Of a stretch of 64,000 nt of DNA, positions 18,254 through 26,395 are shown one piece after another. The stretch is from assembly GCF_011758565.1 (NCBI RefSeq), contig NZ_JAAMOX010000002.1, positions 310,001 to 374,000 on the forward strand. Reading direction: 5' to 3'. Source of the stretch: Lysinibacter cavernae (lineage in GTDB: Bacteria > Actinomycetota > Actinomycetes > Actinomycetales > Microbacteriaceae). The position numbers and the translations under genes are program-made. Position 1 is the stretch's first letter. Each line of letters opens with the position of its first letter. The notes beneath the pieces were generated by a model. The model was not told the DNA's origin and made no database searches. It was given only the letters and a program-made list of their open reading frames with translations.

Positions 18254-19060
18254 TTAAGATTCCGTCGGCTCTTTTGGTGCCCGCAGCTGCTGCACAATCA
18301 TGCGGATCACGATCACAACGATGAAGGCAGCAAACAGCCAGTTGCTTGCGGCCGGGGTCAGGAGCTTGGCGACGATCGCCCCAACCCAGGTAACCGTGCA
18401 GGCGGCAATGCCAACAACGATCGCGGCACGGAGGTCAACGTTTCCGCGCTTGAGGTTACCAAGCGTCCCGGAGACGGCACCCGGGATCATCATGAGCAGC
18501 GAGGTGCCCTTTGCGACGAGGTCGCTCGAACCAAAGAAGACGATCAGCACGGGCACCACAACGATGCCGCCCCCGACTCCAAGTAGGCCCGACAGGATTC
18601 CGGTGAGGATGCCAACAAGGACAAGCCCGCCGATGCTCCACGCATTAATATCCATGACCCCGTCGCGTGACGGAACCGAGAGGAACAGCTGCACGATCAC
18701 AACGACCATGAATGCGATAAACACCCACTGCAGCACGCTCTGCTTGATGATGGCGAGCAAGTGGCTGCCGATCTGCGCACCGACAACCATGCCAGCAGCC
18801 AGCAGGAGGGCCGCAACCCAGTTGACCGTTCCGTTGACCGCGTAACTGATAACGCCTACTGCCGCGGTTGGCACGATTGCGGCCAGCGAGGTACCAGCGG
18901 CCCTCCGCTGGTCAAAGCCCACCAACAACACGAGGGCCGGAACGATAACGATTCCCCCGCCAACACCAAACAGGCCGGACAGGAAGCCGCCAACAAGCCC
19001 AACGGCGATGAGTTTGAGGTACCAGGCGGATGAGCGGGTTTCTGCAGCGGCTGAGGTCAC
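18254..19060 (-). CDS. TauE/SafE-family sulfite/organosulfur exporter-like permease
   Basis: A 268-aa integral membrane protein with about eight hydrophobic helices. It shows the duplicated family motif: GGFLSGLFGVGGGIVIVPAL in the first half and GILSGLLGVGGGIVVVPVL in the second. The family moves small sulfur-containing or other anions; the substrate cannot be told. The start is a GTG at 19060. The same strand carries cutC nine bases upstream, so they may be cotranscribed. Confidence 0.85.
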   Translation of the reverse strand: MTSAAAETRSSAWYLKLIAVGLVGGFLSGLFGVGGGIVIVPALVLLVGFDQRRAAGTSLAAIVPTAAVGVISYAVNGTVNWVAALLLAAGMVVGAQIGSHLLAIIKQSVLQWVFIAFMVVVIVQLFLSVPSRDGVMDINAWSIGGLVLVGILTGILSGLLGVGGGIVVVPVLIVFFGSSDLVAKGTSLLMMIPGAVSGTLGNLKRGNVDLRAAIVVGIAACTVTWVGAIVAKLLTPAASNWLFAAFIVVIVIRMIVQQLRAPKEPTES

Positions 19061-19069
19061 CGTTCGATC

Positions 19070-19795
19070 CTAGCCCGCCGCCTCAACCGCATACCGGACG
19101 AGCTTTGCGTCGGTTGCGTCGTGCCCGACGCCACCACCGCCAGGGCCGCTTGGGTCGGTCGCACCAACCGTATGCCTTGCTGAGAGGTGAACGGCATCCA
19201 CTCCCGCGCTGAAGAGGGCAGGGATGGCTTCAACCGTCACGCCCCCGCCGGCCATGATCTGGATACGCCCCGCCGCACGGTGAACCATCTCTTGCAGGAC
19301 GGGGATGCCGTCTCGACTCCTGGCGGCTTGCCCTGACGAGAGGATGCGAGTGACGCCGAGGTCCGCGAGCGTGTCGATCTCGTCGATAGGGTTTGCGCTT
19401 GCATCGATGGCCCGATGAAACGTGACCTCAAGGCCTTGGGCTGCCGCAACAAACTGTTCGGTCGCGACGCGGTCAACTTCACCGTTTGGACTCAGCGCGC
19501 CAACCACAACGCCGTTTGCACCTGCCATGATCGCAGCCCTGATATCGCGCACCTGGGTGCGGATCTCGTCGGCGTCGTACACAAAACCGCCAGGACGCGG
19601 GCGCACAAGGACATGAACAAAATTGCGGGCATCCGCTTCGCGAGCGGCCTCGACGATTGCCTCAATCGTTCCGATTGAGGGGGTGAGTCCGCCCGTGATG
19701 AGGGCGCTGCAGACTTCGACTCGCTGCGCCCCAGCCTCAAGCGTTGCGCGCGCACCCGCAACATCCTGGACCGCAATTTCAATCGTGTGACTCAT
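19070..19795 (-). CDS. cutC: CutC-family protein
   Basis: A 241-aa TIM-barrel protein historically called a copper homeostasis protein; its biochemical role is uncertain. IEIAVQDVAGARATLEAGAQ, RVEVCSALITGGLTPSIG, VHVLVRPRPGGFVYD and VTFHRAID match the family closely. The frame extends upstream to 19912, but that addition is unlike the family and the ATG at 19795 (MSHTIEIAV) gives the normal N-terminus after a GGGGG-rich leader. The C-terminal Gly-rich loop GPGGGGVGHD is slightly unusual. Confidence 0.85.
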   Translation of the reverse strand: MSHTIEIAVQDVAGARATLEAGAQRVEVCSALITGGLTPSIGTIEAIVEAAREADARNFVHVLVRPRPGGFVYDADEIRTQVRDIRAAIMAGANGVVVGALSPNGEVDRVATEQFVAAAQGLEVTFHRAIDASANPIDEIDTLADLGVTRILSSGQAARSRDGIPVLQEMVHRAAGRIQIMAGGGVTVEAIPALFSAGVDAVHLSARHTVGATDPSGPGGGGVGHDATDAKLVRYAVEAAG

Positions 19796-19957
19796 CGTTG
19801 TGCCCCCGTTATCTGGCGTGTTCTGCCGTGTGTTGCTCAGTCTAGAACGGCAGAACGGATCATCACGGTTTGAGCCCCAGCATGTTCGCTCGAGGCCAAG
19901 CAGAAAGGCCATTCATCCGCAGAGAACACACGGCGCCGTGGTGTAATCTCAAACATA

Positions 19958-19985
19958 TTGACACCTTGGATCCGATGTGTAGAGT
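19958..19985 (+). promoter_or_regulatory. Sigma-70-type promoter for dedA
   Basis: TTGACA at 19958-19963 and TAGAGT at 19980-19985 are separated by 16 bp, about 54 bp before the dedA GTG. The -35 is consensus; the -10 keeps the key T, A and final T. Confidence 0.55.
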
Positions 19986-20038
19986 GACCCCACCGCATAC
20001 ATCCCCCGCAACCTTGGGCGTCTCCGACAAGGAGCACT

Positions 20039-20704
20039 GTGATTCCCGCAGCACTTATTCCGTGGCTTGATCCGGCCACGTTTATTCCGAGCCTTGGGCC
20101 GTGGGCCCTCTTGGGTATTTGCATCATTATTTTTGCCGAGACCGGCCTCTTGGTCGGATTCTTGTTGCCCGGCGACACGCTGTTGTTTTTTGCCGGACTG
20201 CTGACCTTCACGCAGGTGATTGACCTCAATATTTGGGTCGTTGCTCTGGCTATTGGGCTCGCCGCGTTCTTGGGCGGCGAAGTTGGCTATCTCATCGGCC
20301 ATAAGACGGGACCGCGCATTTTCGAGCGCAAGGACTCCGGCCTGTTCAGCACCAAAAATGTGGAGCGCACCAACGCCTTTTTTGAACGCTTTGGTGGCCT
20401 CGCGGTTATTATCGCCCGCTTTGTGCCCGTTGTTCGCACGTTTGCGCCGGTTGCGGCCGGTGCGGCGCACATGAACTACAAAAAATACTCGCTTTACAAC
20501 TTCATCGGGGCTATCGTCTGGGGAGTTGGCGTGACGATGATCGGATACCTCCTCGGGCGCATCCCCTGGGTCGAAGAATTTGCCACGAAATACATCGATC
20601 TTGTCATCGTTGCCGCTGTGGCGCTCACCCTGATCCCCACCGTCATTCACTACCTGCGGACCTCTGCGGCCGCGAAGAAGACACGAAACCACTCAGAGAG
20701 CTAG
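20039..20704 (+). CDS. DedA-family membrane protein (VTT domain)
   Basis: A 221-aa integral membrane protein. ETGLLVGFLLPGDTLLFFAG is the N-terminal DedA motif with conserved Glu, Pro and Asp; FFERFGGLAVIIARFVPVVR followed by TFAPVAAG is the second, with the essential arginines. DedA proteins are thought to flip lipid carriers or phospholipids and to support envelope and proton-motive-force homeostasis. A hydrophobic C-terminal helix and a basic tail follow. It starts with a GTG at 20039 after AAGGAG. Its stop overlaps that of the convergent class-IV PLP gene. Confidence 0.9.
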   Translation: MIPAALIPWLDPATFIPSLGPWALLGICIIIFAETGLLVGFLLPGDTLLFFAGLLTFTQVIDLNIWVVALAIGLAAFLGGEVGYLIGHKTGPRIFERKDSGLFSTKNVERTNAFFERFGGLAVIIARFVPVVRTFAPVAAGAAHMNYKKYSLYNFIGAIVWGVGVTMIGYLLGRIPWVEEFATKYIDLVIVAAVALTLIPTVIHYLRTSAAAKKTRNHSES

Positions 20705-21579
20705 CGTCCTGGCGGGCCGGTCAGTCGCTCGATCAGGGCGGCCGTGAGGCTCGCGTCGACAGGATGTTGCTGTCCGTCAATGGCCCTGATGGGTGCCACA
20801 AGACGGCCGCTCGACAACAACCACGCCGCGTCCGAGTTCCGCAGGTCGTCAACGGTCAACCGCGCATACGAGGTGTCAAGCCCGAGGCCGGCGGCGACGT
20901 CAAAGACGGCCCGCTGCGTGGTTCCGGGGAGTACGCCGAAATCCCACGCCGGAGTGAACAACGAATCGCCGGTGCGAAGCAGCACGGTCGAGGCTGGCCC
21001 CTCAAGGAGCACACCATCGGTGCTCACAAACACAACGTCGTCGGCATCCCTTCGAGCGGCCTCACGAAGGGCTGCCTTATTCACGGCGTAGGACAGCGTT
21101 TTTGCGCCCTGCAGGAGCCAGGGAGCGGTCTGGGCGACATCGCTGCGGTAGCCCCGATCAAGCATGACCACCCGAACCCCCCGTGCTCTGGCCGTTGAAT
21201 AGTCGATACCGGTCGTTGTCAGCACCCAACCGGTGAGGCCGTGTCCACCCTCAATGCCGCGGGTGATCACGATCTTGGAGAGGAGCTCTTTGGCAGGCTC
21301 GTGGGCGGCGATACTGGCAAGAACCGCCTGCTTCACAACGCTGAGATCAAGCGAAGGCAGGTCGAGCATACGAGCTGAACGCGCGAGTCGCTCAAGATGG
21401 GCATCAAGCTGCAGCGGGACGTTGCTGTACACCCCAACAGACTCAAAAATGCCGTCGCCACGGGTGACTCCGAGGTCAAGCACGCCGACCTTGGCTGTGG
21501 CAGGGTTCTCCCGCACAAATGTGGCGGCCGAATCGCCACGCTCGATTGCGTGCAGCATCATCAAAACGCTGTCGATCAT
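20701..21579 (-). CDS. pabC: Class-IV PLP enzyme, probable aminodeoxychorismate lyase
   Basis: A 292-aa fold-type IV PLP enzyme. Signature features are LGVTRGDGIFESVGVYSNVP near the N-terminus and the PLP lysine K160 in LQGAKTLSYAVNKAA, with DDVVFVSTDGVLLEGPASTV after it. The GDGIFE(S/T) start and the loop pattern suggest 4-amino-4-deoxychorismate lyase (folate p-aminobenzoate branch) rather than branched-chain or D-amino-acid aminotransferase, but these families overlap. A link with folate fits folA-thyA elsewhere in the window without proving anything. Confidence 0.72.
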   Translation of the reverse strand: MIDSVLMMLHAIERGDSAATFVRENPATAKVGVLDLGVTRGDGIFESVGVYSNVPLQLDAHLERLARSARMLDLPSLDLSVVKQAVLASIAAHEPAKELLSKIVITRGIEGGHGLTGWVLTTTGIDYSTARARGVRVVMLDRGYRSDVAQTAPWLLQGAKTLSYAVNKAALREAARRDADDVVFVSTDGVLLEGPASTVLLRTGDSLFTPAWDFGVLPGTTQRAVFDVAAGLGLDTSYARLTVDDLRNSDAAWLLSSGRLVAPIRAIDGQQHPVDASLTAALIERLTGPPGR

Positions 21580-21606
21580 TCGGTGTCTCTCCTAGCCGTT
21601 GTGCGC

Positions 21607-21621
21607 ACACGGATTCCGTGT
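21607..21621. promoter_or_regulatory. 15-bp palindrome in the pabC/sigma-factor divergent region
   Basis: ACACGGA-T-TCCGTGT is a perfect palindrome, 28 bp upstream of the pabC-like start and about 74 bp upstream of the sigma-factor start. The position between divergent genes suggests an operator, but no regulator is identified. Confidence 0.35.
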
Positions 21622-21694
21622 TAGACATAACTACTGTACTTCTCGGTGGTCAAGCAAGGTGCCATCTCACTCCGTTCACGGATGAGGCACCCTC

Positions 21695-22453
21695 ATGCTC
21701 GCCCCACGTTCCGCCCGCTCTTCTCGCTTGGCGCCCGCTGTTGAGCAGCGACGTATCTCGCGCCTGGTCACTAGCCACCTCGGCTATGCCGCCGCCCTCG
21801 CCTCACGGTTTGCGAGCACGGCAAGCGCCGACGAATGCGAAGACCTTCGACAGGTTGCCTACCTTGGGCTCGTCAAGGCCGCAAGCAAATGCCCTCCGGA
21901 ACGCGAGAGCACGTTTGCGGCCTATGCGGCGGCCACCATCACCGGCGAACTCAAACGACACCTCCGCGACCACGGCTGGCTCGTGCGTCCGCCGCGGTCG
22001 ATGCAGGAGCTGAGCGCCGCGCTGCGCGAGTGCACCGGCAGGCTAGAACAGGCGCTCGGCCGGCCCCCGCTCGCCGCGGAGCTGGCGGACGACCTGGCTG
22101 TCTGCGTCACCACGATCATCGAAGCGCTTGCGTGCGAGAGCCTGTACAACGGGGTCCCGCTCGAGCCGCTCATCCCGCTGTACGAGTCAGGTGCGCGCTC
22201 CGAACTTGACGCGCTCCCCCTCGACCGCACCGATCATCCCGCCGACAACCGACTGTCGCTCATCCGCGCCCTCAACACGCTTCCCCTTTCCCAGCGAACA
22301 GCCCTGTTCTCTCGGTACGTACTCGACAAATCACAACCCGAGATAGCGGCCGAACTCGGCGTCTCACAAATGCAGGTCTCGCGCATCCTCAGGTCAGGGC
22401 TGCGTGCGGCCCGCGACCACTATGGCAGTTTGCGCTCGTCAACAACCGTCTGA
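21695..22453 (+). CDS. RNA polymerase sigma factor, SigB/SigF-like group 3
   Basis: A 252-aa sigma-70 family protein. Region 2 runs from about residue 24 (VTSHLGYAAALASRF ... EDLRQVAYLGLVKA ... ESTFAAYAAATITGELKRHL), then WLVRPPRSMQEL and the region 3 helices; region 4 is SQRTALFSRYVLDKSQPEIA followed by the recognition helix in ELGVSQMQVSRILRSG. The pattern is that of the stress or developmental SigB/SigF group. No anti-sigma or anti-anti-sigma gene lies next to it, so its control is encoded elsewhere. It converges on, and overlaps by 34 bp, the GAF-ANTAR gene. Confidence 0.85.
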   Translation: MLAPRSARSSRLAPAVEQRRISRLVTSHLGYAAALASRFASTASADECEDLRQVAYLGLVKAASKCPPERESTFAAYAAATITGELKRHLRDHGWLVRPPRSMQELSAALRECTGRLEQALGRPPLAAELADDLAVCVTTIIEALACESLYNGVPLEPLIPLYESGARSELDALPLDRTDHPADNRLSLIRALNTLPLSQRTALFSRYVLDKSQPEIAAELGVSQMQVSRILRSGLRAARDHYGSLRSSTTV

Positions 22454-23091
22454 GCCACCCAGTTCAGCTTCACGTTGCGAGTCTGCGAGTACCGGCGAAG
22501 CACGGCAAAGGCACGCTCTGCGGTCAGATCAAACCGTTCCATGAGGATGCCTTGCGCAAGCCCGATGAGGTGGCGGCTATCAACCGCGTTGCTCAGTCCC
22601 TCTTCCTCGACAGCATTCGCGAGGGCCACCGACGCGTGGCTCGCAAAGATAGTTGTCACGGCCTCGTCCGTCCGGTCGAAGCAGCCGGGCTCGTTCGAGA
22701 ACAGGTTGAGCGATCCGATCGGCTTTTCACGCGTGTAGAGCTGAACGCTGAGCGCGCTCCTGATACCAAGCTCGAGAACGGCCTTCGCCCACAGGGGCCA
22801 GCGGTCCTCCGACTCGGTGTCGTCGATGACGTAGTTCAGCCCACTTTCAAGCGAACTCAGGCACGGCCCTTCGCCAAGCTCTTTTTGCAGATCGTGGGCG
22901 CGCGCAACCTTCGGGTGGGTTGCGGCCGACGTCACAATTTTGCCCCGCTCAACAATAAACAGGCCGGCATCGTCGCACACCGCCGAGGTACGCGCGTAGT
23001 CAACAATTGCTTGCAGCGTTTGCTCAGAGTCTGGCTCAGCCTGCAGATCGAGTGCGATCTCCGCAAAAAACTCTGCGTCTTTTGTACTCAT
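22420..23091 (-). CDS. GAF and ANTAR domain protein (RNA-binding antiterminator/sensor)
   Basis: A 223-aa protein. The GAF sensor domain occupies about residues 15-155 (QTLQAIVDYARTSAVCDDAG, GEGPCLSSLESGLNYVIDD, LYTREKPIGSLNLFS); the ANTAR RNA-binding domain is C-terminal (SRHLIGLAQGILMERFDLTA, AERAFAVLRRYSQ). Such proteins bind paired hexaloop hairpins in nascent RNA and prevent termination when their GAF domain is signalled. I start at the ATG at 23091 because GGGGGAA lies just upstream; the frame continues to an ATG at 23184 that overlaps the DUF7882 stop. Confidence 0.88.
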   Translation of the reverse strand: MSTKDAEFFAEIALDLQAEPDSEQTLQAIVDYARTSAVCDDAGLFIVERGKIVTSAATHPKVARAHDLQKELGEGPCLSSLESGLNYVIDDTESEDRWPLWAKAVLELGIRSALSVQLYTREKPIGSLNLFSNEPGCFDRTDEAVTTIFASHASVALANAVEEEGLSNAVDSRHLIGLAQGILMERFDLTAERAFAVLRRYSQTRNVKLNWVAQTVVDERKLP

Positions 23092-23180
23092 GCGTTCCCC
23101 CAGCGTGTCTCTCGAATCATCGCAGGACTCCGCCCGGCGCGCAACGTTTTGAGCACGCGCTTCGCTTGGCGCTCGTCCAC

Positions 23181-23504
23181 TCATGAGTCGCGTGTCAGCA
23201 GTCGGTGAACTTTCTCATCAAGTATCAACCCGTCCGGCGAGTGGCTCTGCCCAACCATGTAGTCGAGCAGGCGTCGATTCAGGCTGAACTTCTCGCTTTG
23301 CTCAACATGGAAATACAGCTGGATCCCGTCGGTTAGCCAGATGGCATGCCGACCGTCAAGGCAGGCTCCGCTGTCGTCGTGGTTGCTCCACGACAGCAGA
23401 AACGTCTCCTTGCGTCTCAGCTTCTGAATGACCACCACTTTGAGGTGAGCCAGCAGGCAATCGTCAAACTCAAACTCGTTCGTTCCGTACGTTAGGCGTC
23501 CCAC
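23181..23504 (-). CDS. DUF7882-type small protein
   Basis: A 107-aa protein with the actinobacterial pattern MGRLTYGTNEFEFDDCLLAH, followed by LKVVVIQKLRRKETFLLSW and an Ile-Trp-Leu strand with a Tyr/Phe-rich end. Relatives are abundant, often in several copies, in Microbacteriaceae and have often been mislabelled ATP-dependent DNA ligase although no ligase motif is present. Function unknown. A GGGG-type ribosome site lies upstream. Its stop overlaps an ATG of the GAF-ANTAR frame, so the two may be cotranscribed. Confidence 0.75.
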   Translation of the reverse strand: MGRLTYGTNEFEFDDCLLAHLKVVVIQKLRRKETFLLSWSNHDDSGACLDGRHAIWLTDGIQLYFHVEQSEKFSLNRRLLDYMVGQSHSPDGLILDEKVHRLLTRDS

Positions 23505-23596
23505 GGGTGCCCCTCTCCTTCTGTGGCGCGCAAACGCCCTCAGAGAAGAAATACCCAGAACCCACCCGGTTCAAACATATTGGGGACAGACGATGA

Positions 23597-23613
23597 CGGA
23601 AGATCGTCTTCCG
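23597..23613 (-). terminator. Short hairpin after the metallopeptidase gene
   Basis: CGGAAGA-TCG-TCTTCCG is a perfect 7-bp stem with a 3-nt loop, 10 bp beyond the stop of the metallopeptidase gene. It may be a weak terminator. Confidence 0.4.
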
Positions 23614-23623
23614 CGCGAAAGGA

Positions 23624-23980
23624 CTAGGCCCAACCGAGTTCGTGCAGCTTGGCATCATCCATGCCAAAGTAGTGGCCAATTTCGTGCACGAGCGTGACCC
23701 TGACCCTCGCCCGAAGTTCTTCGATCGTGGCACTGTGCTGCGCGATGTTGTTCTGAAAGATCGTGATTCGGTCGGGAAGCTCACCAAACCCATACACGCC
23801 ACGCTTCGTGAGCGGGTGTCCGCAGTACAGCCCATACAGCCGAGGGAGTTCGCCAGGTGCCTGATCCTCAATAAAGATCACCACGTTGTCAAGATTGCCA
23901 AACATGTTGTCGGGAATCGCGTCGTACTCTTCGGTCACGATCCGCCGGAATTCGTCGTCGCTTATCTCAACCATGGCCAC
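23624..23980 (-). CDS. Zincin-like metallopeptidase family protein
   Basis: A 118-aa protein of the small actinobacterial metallopeptidase family (DUF1025/MMP1-like). The zinc motif HExxH is H99-E100-x-x-H103 in TLVHEIGHYFGMDDAKLHEL, with a downstream Asp as the possible third ligand. There is no signal peptide, so it is probably cytosolic. The GTG at 23980 has GGAGGAG nine bases upstream. Substrate and role are not established in the family. Confidence 0.85.
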   Translation of the reverse strand: MAMVEISDDEFRRIVTEEYDAIPDNMFGNLDNVVIFIEDQAPGELPRLYGLYCGHPLTKRGVYGFGELPDRITIFQNNIAQHSATIEELRARVRVTLVHEIGHYFGMDDAKLHELGWA

Positions 23981-24015
23981 AGTCTGCCACTCCTCCCGTG
24001 AAAACAGGGCCCGAA

Positions 24016-25446
24016 TTACGACTTCGCCAGGATCGCAAGCGCATCTTCGACGTTGCCAAAGAACGTCAGCGCATCGTTGAGTTCGTCCGGCGACGTGGAC
24101 GACCCTTGGATACTTAGCACGTAGTGTTTGCCGTTCTCGCCCTCGACATACCAGCTTCCGGCGAGCACGCCCGGCGCGCTTCCACCCTTAAACCCGACGT
24201 ACGTCCACTCCTCGCCTATGGTCATGCCGGTGCCGGGGTTCAGGCTCAGGATGTCGCGAATCGGCGCGCCCGCGTCGGTGTCAGCGAGGGCCTGTAGCGC
24301 GGTATGAGCGGCGACAAGGTCGCCGGAGGTTGCGAACCAGTCGAGACCGTACTGCCATACCGAGTCGGTTATCTCAGAGCCATCCATCCCAAGGTCGCCA
24401 GTGGGGAGGGCCGCAAGCATTGCCCGACGACCGGCCTCATCGGCGTCCCTCCACTGCGTGCGGACCGCGGGATCGCTGCCCCAGCCCAGCGTAAAGAGTT
24501 CCCGCGTATTCAGGAAGGGGAGATCCAGCGAGGCGTTCTTGTTCCCCATGCTCGTGAGCTGCTGCTCAACCGCATCCCGGCCAACGAGCGCGAAGAGTGC
24601 GTCGGTTGCGGTGTTGTCGCTGATCGAGATCATCTTCTCCGCGGCCTGCTGCACCGTCACCTGCGTACCGTTGGCCGCGTCCTGCAATACGCCAGACGGA
24701 AGGCTGCGAATGTCGTCCGTAATCGTGACAGGGGTCTCCCAGGTGAGCGTCCCGTTGGCAACCGCGGTCGCGACGGCCCCGAGCACGTAGAGCTTAAAAA
24801 TGGAACCGAGCGGCATGACGTCGTCACCGTTGTGAGAGAAGACGTTGGTGTTGCCCCCACCGTCGACCTCGGTGACGGCCATGCTGATGTCGGCGGTGCT
24901 GTCCTGCAGCGCCGATTCAAGCTCGTCCCACGAGGTCGCGGCCTTGCGATCGGCCGCAACAGGCCCAAAGAAGAGGTACTGGATCTTGCCAACCGAATCA
25001 ACTGCAATCGACATATCAACGGGTTCGCCCGACGTGCCGTGCAGCGTCACGATCATGCTGTCGTCAAACTCCTTGACCGCCGTTGGAACCCAGGTCCGCT
25101 GATCACGGAGGCCGTTAAAAAGCGCTGAAAGATCGGCGGCGGAGACCTCGTCAAGCATCAACTGCGCAAAGCGCTCTTCTGTCGCCTTCACCTCGGCCTC
25201 TGAGACCTCGGGTGCTGGCGCGGCGTTCATTGTGTCGATGACCCACTGGGCCTGATTTCCAACCATGGTGTCTGGCAGGCTCACCGGCGTTGGCGGCGCA
25301 GAGGTCGGCGGCGCCTCAGACTCGGGCGCCGAACATCCGGTCAGCACCATCGCGCACGCCACGAGGGCAGCAAGAACCGCCGCCCCTAGGCGTCGTCGCC
25401 GCGGTCGTTGGGGCGTGCGAACAGAAACCAAGAACGGGGAAGCCAT
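24016..25446 (-). CDS. Lipoprotein with class-A beta-lactamase/transpeptidase-like domain
   Basis: A 476-aa exported lipoprotein. It has a basic N-terminus, a hydrophobic stretch and a lipobox with Cys at C38 (VLTGCS). Residues about 60-165 look like an N-terminal accessory domain, and the rest is a serine penicillin-recognising fold: S215-x-x-K218 (PLGSIFKLYVLG), SDN at 276-278 (ISISDNTATD) and K420-G-G in place of KTG. The omega-loop glutamate of true beta-lactamases is not evident. This two-domain layout resembles ORF12-like serine hydrolases of Actinobacteria, so general beta-lactamase activity is doubtful; a cell-wall or esterase role is equally possible. Confidence 0.75.
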   Translation of the reverse strand: MASPFLVSVRTPQRPRRRRLGAAVLAALVACAMVLTGCSAPESEAPPTSAPPTPVSLPDTMVGNQAQWVIDTMNAAPAPEVSEAEVKATEERFAQLMLDEVSAADLSALFNGLRDQRTWVPTAVKEFDDSMIVTLHGTSGEPVDMSIAVDSVGKIQYLFFGPVAADRKAATSWDELESALQDSTADISMAVTEVDGGGNTNVFSHNGDDVMPLGSIFKLYVLGAVATAVANGTLTWETPVTITDDIRSLPSGVLQDAANGTQVTVQQAAEKMISISDNTATDALFALVGRDAVEQQLTSMGNKNASLDLPFLNTRELFTLGWGSDPAVRTQWRDADEAGRRAMLAALPTGDLGMDGSEITDSVWQYGLDWFATSGDLVAAHTALQALADTDAGAPIRDILSLNPGTGMTIGEEWTYVGFKGGSAPGVLAGSWYVEGENGKHYVLSIQGSSTSPDELNDALTFFGNVEDALAILAKS

Positions 25447-25487
25447 GCTACTCAGTATGCCAGCCCGTTCTTGGAACGCTCAGGCCC

Positions 25488-25952
25488 TTATGCGTTGGTG
25501 AGCGCCTCAATGTCGAGCTTTTTCATGCCAAGCATTGCTTGCATGACGCGCCCGGCCCTCTCGGCATCCGGCCCGCTCATGAGCTCACCAAGAATTGGCG
25601 GAACGATCTGCCAAGACACACCGAACTTGTCTTTGAGCCAGCCGCACTGGCTCTCTTCGCCGCCATCGGCGGTCAACGCGTTCCAGTAGTAATCGATGTC
25701 TTCCTGCGTCGGGGCATCAACCACAAACGAGATGGCCTCGCTGATCGTAAAGTAGGGGCCGCCGTTCAGCGCTTGGAACCGCTTGCCGTCGAGCTCAAAG
25801 TCGGCGGTCAGGACCGTTCCCGCGGGGAATGGCGCGCCTTCGCCGTAGTGCGACAGCGCATTGATCTTGGAATTCGGAAACACCGAAACGTAAAAATTCG
25901 CGGCGTCTTCGGCCTGAGAATCAAACCACAGGCTGGGGGTGATGGATGGCAT
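25488..25952 (-). CDS. VOC-family protein, PhnB-like
   Basis: A 154-aa protein with paired beta-alpha-beta-beta-beta modules. SLWFDSQAEDAANFYVSVFP is the family N-terminus; GPYFTISEAISFVVDAPTQE, CGWLKDKFGVSWQIVPPIL and the C-terminal MLGMKKLDIEAL match the group often annotated as PhnB or 3-demethylubiquinone methyltransferase-like, although its members are not methyltransferases. The ATG at 25952 has AAGGAGG nine bases upstream, which rules out the longer frame from 26018. Function unknown, perhaps metal-dependent binding of a small molecule. Confidence 0.82.
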   Translation of the reverse strand: MPSITPSLWFDSQAEDAANFYVSVFPNSKINALSHYGEGAPFPAGTVLTADFELDGKRFQALNGGPYFTISEAISFVVDAPTQEDIDYYWNALTADGGEESQCGWLKDKFGVSWQIVPPILGELMSGPDAERAGRVMQAMLGMKKLDIEALTNA

Positions 25953-26395
25953 GAGCGATTTCCTCCTTGGTGCGATCACAGGTTCGACCGCGGTGGTGTG
26001 CCAATGGTAACCCCGCACGCGAGGCGGGTAAAGAGGTGCGGCCGGTTAGGGATTAGGGGTCACAACCGGCCGCACGGAGGGCTCTTTCAGATCAGAGACC
26101 CTCCAGATGATTGTGTGGCACTTAGGGGAAACCACACAACCAAGCTCGGCGAATCCTATTGGCCACTGCGCCATTGCACCGGCTCGTTCAGTCTGCCTGA
26201 AAAAGAACCTTCCGGCAACAACTTAGCGCACCAAATCATTCCTTCAAAACTCGGCGAAACAAACAAGCGGCCTCAGGAAAACCATCAGTTGCCGTGTGAG
26301 ACACCATTTGAGGCGGCTTTGGATGCTGGGCCAAAACCGTCGGGCGCGCTCGGTGCTTCCGCCACTCGCCTCGCTGGAGGTACACGTTGTTCCAG
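25953..26395. other. Non-coding gap between the MFS and VOC genes, with three consecutive hairpins
   Basis: No credible gene. Hairpin 1 has perfect 12-bp arms (26036-26047 and 26064-26075). Hairpin 2 (about 26076-26104) pairs GGAGGG with CCCTCC. Hairpin 3 has perfect 8-bp arms TTGTGTGG (26111-26118) and CCACACAA (26132-26139). Loops 1 and 3 both contain TTAGGGG. The rest, 26140-26395, is AT-richer with nothing recognised. Both flanking genes are on the minus strand, so the hairpins lie downstream of the MFS gene and upstream of the VOC gene. Confidence 0.6.

Noticed and set aside
23470-23871. 133-aa minus-strand open frame over the metallopeptidase gene
   Set aside because: It is out of frame with the HExxH protein and begins inside it.
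24304-25128. 274-aa plus-strand open frame
   Set aside because: It lies antisense inside the lipoprotein gene, whose signal peptide and catalytic motifs are clear; no motif or ribosome site on the plus strand.
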